A DNA stretch of 7,303 bases from JBBRLA01 sp038231615 (lineage in GTDB: Bacteria; Myxococcota_A; Polyangia; Palsa-1104; JAEUJZ01). How positions within the stretch are numbered: position 1 is the stretch's first letter; each line of letters starts with the position of its first letter. The stretch is from contig JBBRLA010000444.1 in NCBI GenBank assembly GCA_038231615.1, positions 1 through 7,303 of the forward strand. The letters are read 5' to 3'. Made by a program: the position numbers and the translations under genes. Below, one piece after another: positions 5,816 through 7,303 of the stretch. The notes beneath the pieces were generated by a model. The model was given only the letters and a program-made list of their open reading frames with translations, made no database searches and was not told the DNA's origin.

Positions 5816-6128
5816 AGATTCGCTTTCCTCTCAGGACGGCCGCCCTCGGCAACGAATCGACCTCGTGGATCTCCTGCTCGAACTCTGAGCGAGTGCAAGG
5901 AATGATGTCGGCAGGAATGCCCAGCCCGCAGGTCAGCCACCAGGCCGCCACTGGATCGAGATCTCCTTCTGGTGTTCCGTCGGGGACGACAGCGAGCAGG
6001 TCGTAGTCGCTGTTTGGACGAGCCCGGCCCTCCGCACGACTACCAAAGAGCCAGATCTCTTCAGGCTTCAGTGTCGCAACAATGCGGGCGAGGAGCGGTG
6101 CCAGCCGCCGTGCATCTTCATCAGACAT
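5793..6128 (-). CDS. MNT-type minimal nucleotidyltransferase (MntA-like antitoxin)
   Basis: The 111-residue protein has the complete minimal nucleotidyltransferase motif GS-x10-D-x-D: Gly29-Ser30 and Asp41-Tyr42-Asp43, in LFGSRAEGRARPNSDYDLL. The third acidic residue of the fold is likely Asp74 in ADIIPCTRSEFE. In characterised MNT/HEPN modules the nucleotidyltransferase silences the HEPN RNase by adding AMP groups to it. The partner gene overlaps its 3' end by 23 bp, the usual order, but here the partner is truncated, leaving an orphan antitoxin. I chose ATG 6128, preceded by AGGA about 9 nt upstream; a TTG at 6158 would add ten unlikely residues. A TATGCT box near 6181-6176 (minus strand) might be its -10 element, without a clear -35. 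Confidence 0.85.
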   Translation of the reverse strand: MSDEDARRLAPLLARIVATLKPEEIWLFGSRAEGRARPNSDYDLLAVVPDGTPEGDLDPVAAWWLTCGLGIPADIIPCTRSEFEQEIHEVDSLPRAAVLRGKRIYERSSSS

Positions 6129-6248
6129 CGCAGTGCTTCCTGATCCTGAGGCCTTCAAGATGGCTCACCCGCAAAGCATAGCACGGGCTCCCTCCTTGGA
6201 CGTCACCGCCTCCAGGAACATGACCCTCCAGAACCTGCTCTAGAAAAA

Positions 6249-6366
6249 ATCATCATGATGATAATGATGTCTTGACGTTTGATACATCATGATGCTAAAT
6301 CGTCATTAGCATCACTACCGAGGAGGTCTGCTTGACATCATGCCCATCGCCGATGAGCATGATGTC
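6249..6366 (+). promoter_or_regulatory. Promoter with palindromic operator cluster before copG-type gene
   Basis: This AT-rich stretch contrasts with its GC-rich surroundings. It holds a perfect 14-bp palindrome ATCATCATGATGAT (6249-6262) and a second copy of its core CATCATGATG (6285-6294). A 9-bp inverted repeat, GACATCATG (6334-6342) and CATGATGTC (6358-6366), carries related half-sites just before the start codon. A likely promoter is TTGACG (6272-6277) with extended -10 TGCTAAATC (6293-6301, 18-bp spacer), so the second palindrome overlaps the spacer. Another consensus -35, TTGACA (6332-6337), has no good -10. Repeated ATCATGAT sites are what a ribbon-helix-helix autorepressor would bind. 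Confidence 0.6.
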
Positions 6367-6368
6367 GG

Positions 6369-6581
6369 ATGCCGCGGAAGAAGAGCGCCGAAGAGACAGC
6401 GACGCCGTCGGGAATTGTCAGAACGACCTTCTCTTTGTCGTCAGAGTTGGACGAAGAGGTCGAATACCTGTGCTACGCGCACCGCATGAGCAAGGCCGAC
6501 TTCTTACGTAATGCCGTCAGAAAAGAAGTCGAGCGGATGCGCGGGCTGCCGGTAGAAAACCCGAGACCGCCCAGAAGGTAG
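6369..6581 (+). CDS. CopG-family ribbon-helix-helix regulator
   Basis: The 70-residue product has a polar N-terminal tail (about 1-17), a beta strand VRTTFSLS (about 17-24), then ELDEEVEYLCYAHRMSKADFLRNAVRKEVERMRG, the two helices of a ribbon-helix-helix fold with the usual MSKADFLRNAVRKEVE second helix. Such proteins dimerise, insert the strand pair into the DNA major groove and often act as antitoxins or plasmid copy-number repressors. ATG 6369 lies 2 bp after the last operator half-site with only a weak ribosome-binding site; no other upstream ATG is in this frame. Autoregulation through the palindromes upstream is the likely mode. The next plus-strand gene, 131 bp on, is a possible partner, but is not a recognised toxin. 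Confidence 0.8.
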   Translation: MPRKKSAEETATPSGIVRTTFSLSSELDEEVEYLCYAHRMSKADFLRNAVRKEVERMRGLPVENPRPPRR

Positions 6582-6594
6582 TTGTCGTTCATCA

Positions 6595-6646
6595 TTCGCG
6601 AGCTTGTCGCCGCGAACGAAAGGGAGCCGGAGGCAGTATCTCCGGC
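6595..6646 (+). other. Two tandem hairpins between copG-type gene and next gene
   Basis: TTCGCG (6595-6600) pairs with CGCGAA (6611-6616) over a 10-nt loop, and GCCGGAG (6626-6632) pairs with CTCCGGC (6640-6646) over a 7-nt loop. They lie in the 131-bp gap between the two plus-strand genes. Neither has a T run, so attenuation, RNA processing or chance are all possible. Confidence 0.3.
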
Positions 6647-6712
6647 CCGATCCGCGTCGCGAGGACTCGGTCTGGACCGTACCTCCCGTGACGCAATCAC
6701 GAGGAGGGCATC

Positions 6713-7303
6713 ATGCCTCAGCCCCGGCCGTACGTGGAGATCCTGACCCTCATGCGCTTCGACGAGCGCGAGCTGCTGCTACCAATCGGCCTCGCCGGCA
6801 TCGAAGAGGCCGAACACGGACATCAGGTGTTGATGCTGCGCCTGGCCTTCAACGACCGGCGGATGTTCCTGCCGGTCTGGGACCTGTTTGCACTCTTGGG
6901 TGTCGAACAGAAAGTGGTGGCCCGCTACCTGCGACGCCGGCTGACAGGCTCCGTGGGGCGGGGCCTTAACGATCAGCAGGACCGGGGTCCGTGCTTCTGG
7001 CCCTTTGACATGAACATGCTGGACCTGGGCGGGTTGGCGGTGCCGTCATCGAGGAGCGACAGCGGCAACAGGACACGGTCGCGGCGCTGGTTGTACGGCA
7101 TGAGGCGGCGGCGATGCTCGCCCAGCCCCCGCCAGGCCAACCGGCATCGCCACCGGGCGAGGCAGCGAAGCGTGGGGCCCGCAATCACCGCCCTCCCGCA
7201 TGAGGGGATTAACTACACGCCCCGCCTCCCCTGCGCGTGGCGATCAGCGCTTGCCGTTTTGTCGGCCCACTCCCTTGCGGGTCCCGCCGCGTCCCGCGGG
7301 GAC
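6713..7303 (+). CDS. Unrecognised protein, frameshifted near 7040 and running into the repeat
   Basis: ATG 6713 follows a strong GGAGG (about 7 nt away), and the frame stays open to the window edge. The first 108 or so codons have a convincing GC3 bias and encode MPQPRPYVEILTLMRFDE, ELLLPIGLAGIEEAEHGHQV, RRMFLPVWDLFALLGVEQ and KVVARYLRRRLTG, with a mix of strands and helices but no PIN, RelE, MazF or HEPN motif. The part FLPVWDLFALLGVEQKVVARYL is loosely like phage antirepressor N-termini; I would not rely on it. After about 7040 this frame turns Arg/Ser-rich and implausible, while the -1 frame reads AVIEERQRQQDTVAALVVRH and EAAAMLAQPPPGQPASPP, ending at TGA 7201-7203 inside repeat copy B. 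One missing or two extra bases near 7036-7042 would rejoin the frames. A natural product would be near 163 residues. Confidence 0.5.
   Translation, partial: MPQPRPYVEILTLMRFDERELLLPIGLAGIEEAEHGHQVLMLRLAFNDRRMFLPVWDLFALLGVEQKVVARYLRRRLTGSVGRGLNDQQDRGPCFWPFDMNMLDLGGLAVPSSRSDSGNRTRSRRWLYGMRRRRCSPSPRQANRHRHRARQRSVGPAITALPHEGINYTPRLPCAWRSALAVLSAHSLAGPAASRGD
7123..7303 (+). repeat. Long direct repeat, copy B (cut by window edge)
   Basis: This is the second copy of the repeat at 5484-5664, offset by exactly 1639 bp, with three substitutions. It starts at the same base (CAGCCCCCGCC) although its left neighbour is the end of the 6713 gene rather than a transposase. Its first 27 codons plus stop, read in the -1 frame of that gene, give the same Pro/Ala/Arg-rich tail as in copy A. 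The true right end lies outside the window. Confidence 0.95.

Noticed and set aside
6582..6712. Continuation of the copG-type frame after its stop (SFIIRELVAANEREPE...)
   Set aside because: It looks mildly protein-like, but the natural length of the regulator is reached at 6581 and the later residues become Ser/Arg-rich; readthrough is not supported.
6604..6969. 121-codon plus-strand frame
   Set aside because: Overlaps the better-supported 6713 gene in another frame, and is Arg/Pro/Ala-rich.
6966..7188. Short minus-strand frames (71 and 72 codons)
   Set aside because: Antisense to the 6713 gene and repeat, with no ribosome-binding site or motif that I can support.
4186..7303. CRISPR array, tRNA or attachment-site duplication
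   Set aside because: The only long repeats are the two 181-bp copies; there are no regularly spaced short repeats and no cloverleaf-like sequence that I can find.

Overview
The window is high-GC bacterial DNA with two unlike halves. Bases 1-4185 look like stable chromosome: a lipid gene cluster on the minus strand, then accD-folC on the plus strand. Bases 4590-7303 are accessory DNA with toxin-antitoxin-type genes, remains of an IS91-type element and a long direct repeat. GC-rich third codon positions and an alkylglycerone-phosphate-synthase-type flavoenzyme beside accD would suit a deltaproteobacterial or myxobacterial lineage. That placement is inference; there is no rRNA or other marker gene here.

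Left half. A gene running off the left edge (minus strand, GTG start overlapping its neighbour's stop) lies directly downstream of a 571-residue FAD-binding oxidase of the alkylglycerone-phosphate synthase type (ether-lipid synthesis). A 59-bp divergent intergenic region holding a 7-bp inverted repeat separates this oxidase from accD, the carboxyltransferase beta subunit of acetyl-CoA carboxylase. folC, for dihydrofolate/folylpolyglutamate synthase, starts 4 bp after accD. Acetyl-CoA carboxylase supplies malonyl-CoA for fatty acids, and the oxidase would use fatty alcohol, so the divergent pair shares a lipid theme; folC is the widespread accD partner.

Middle. Bases 4186-4589 hold a possible terminator, a weak 51-codon membrane-protein candidate and a hairpin. 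A compact minus-strand operon follows: an unrecognised 51-residue candidate antitoxin overlapping by 8 bp a 93-residue ParE/RelE-fold toxin.

Right half. A probable 3' scrap of a tyrosine-recombinase gene sits 3 bp before the N-terminal quarter or less of an IS91-family transposase. That homology stops exactly where a repeat of at least 181 bp begins (5484-5664). The same repeat, with 3 mismatches, starts at 7123 and runs to the window edge. Between the copies lie a minus-strand MNT nucleotidyltransferase/HEPN pair whose HEPN toxin is cut off after about 41 residues, a CopG-type ribbon-helix-helix regulator behind a cluster of palindromic operators, and an unrecognised plus-strand gene from 6713 that seems frameshifted and whose tail runs into the second repeat. 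The picture is of toxin-antitoxin modules rearranged around a decayed IS91-type element. The repeat with identical left boundaries in two unrelated contexts is the most unusual thing here.

I see no tRNA, rRNA or CRISPR array.
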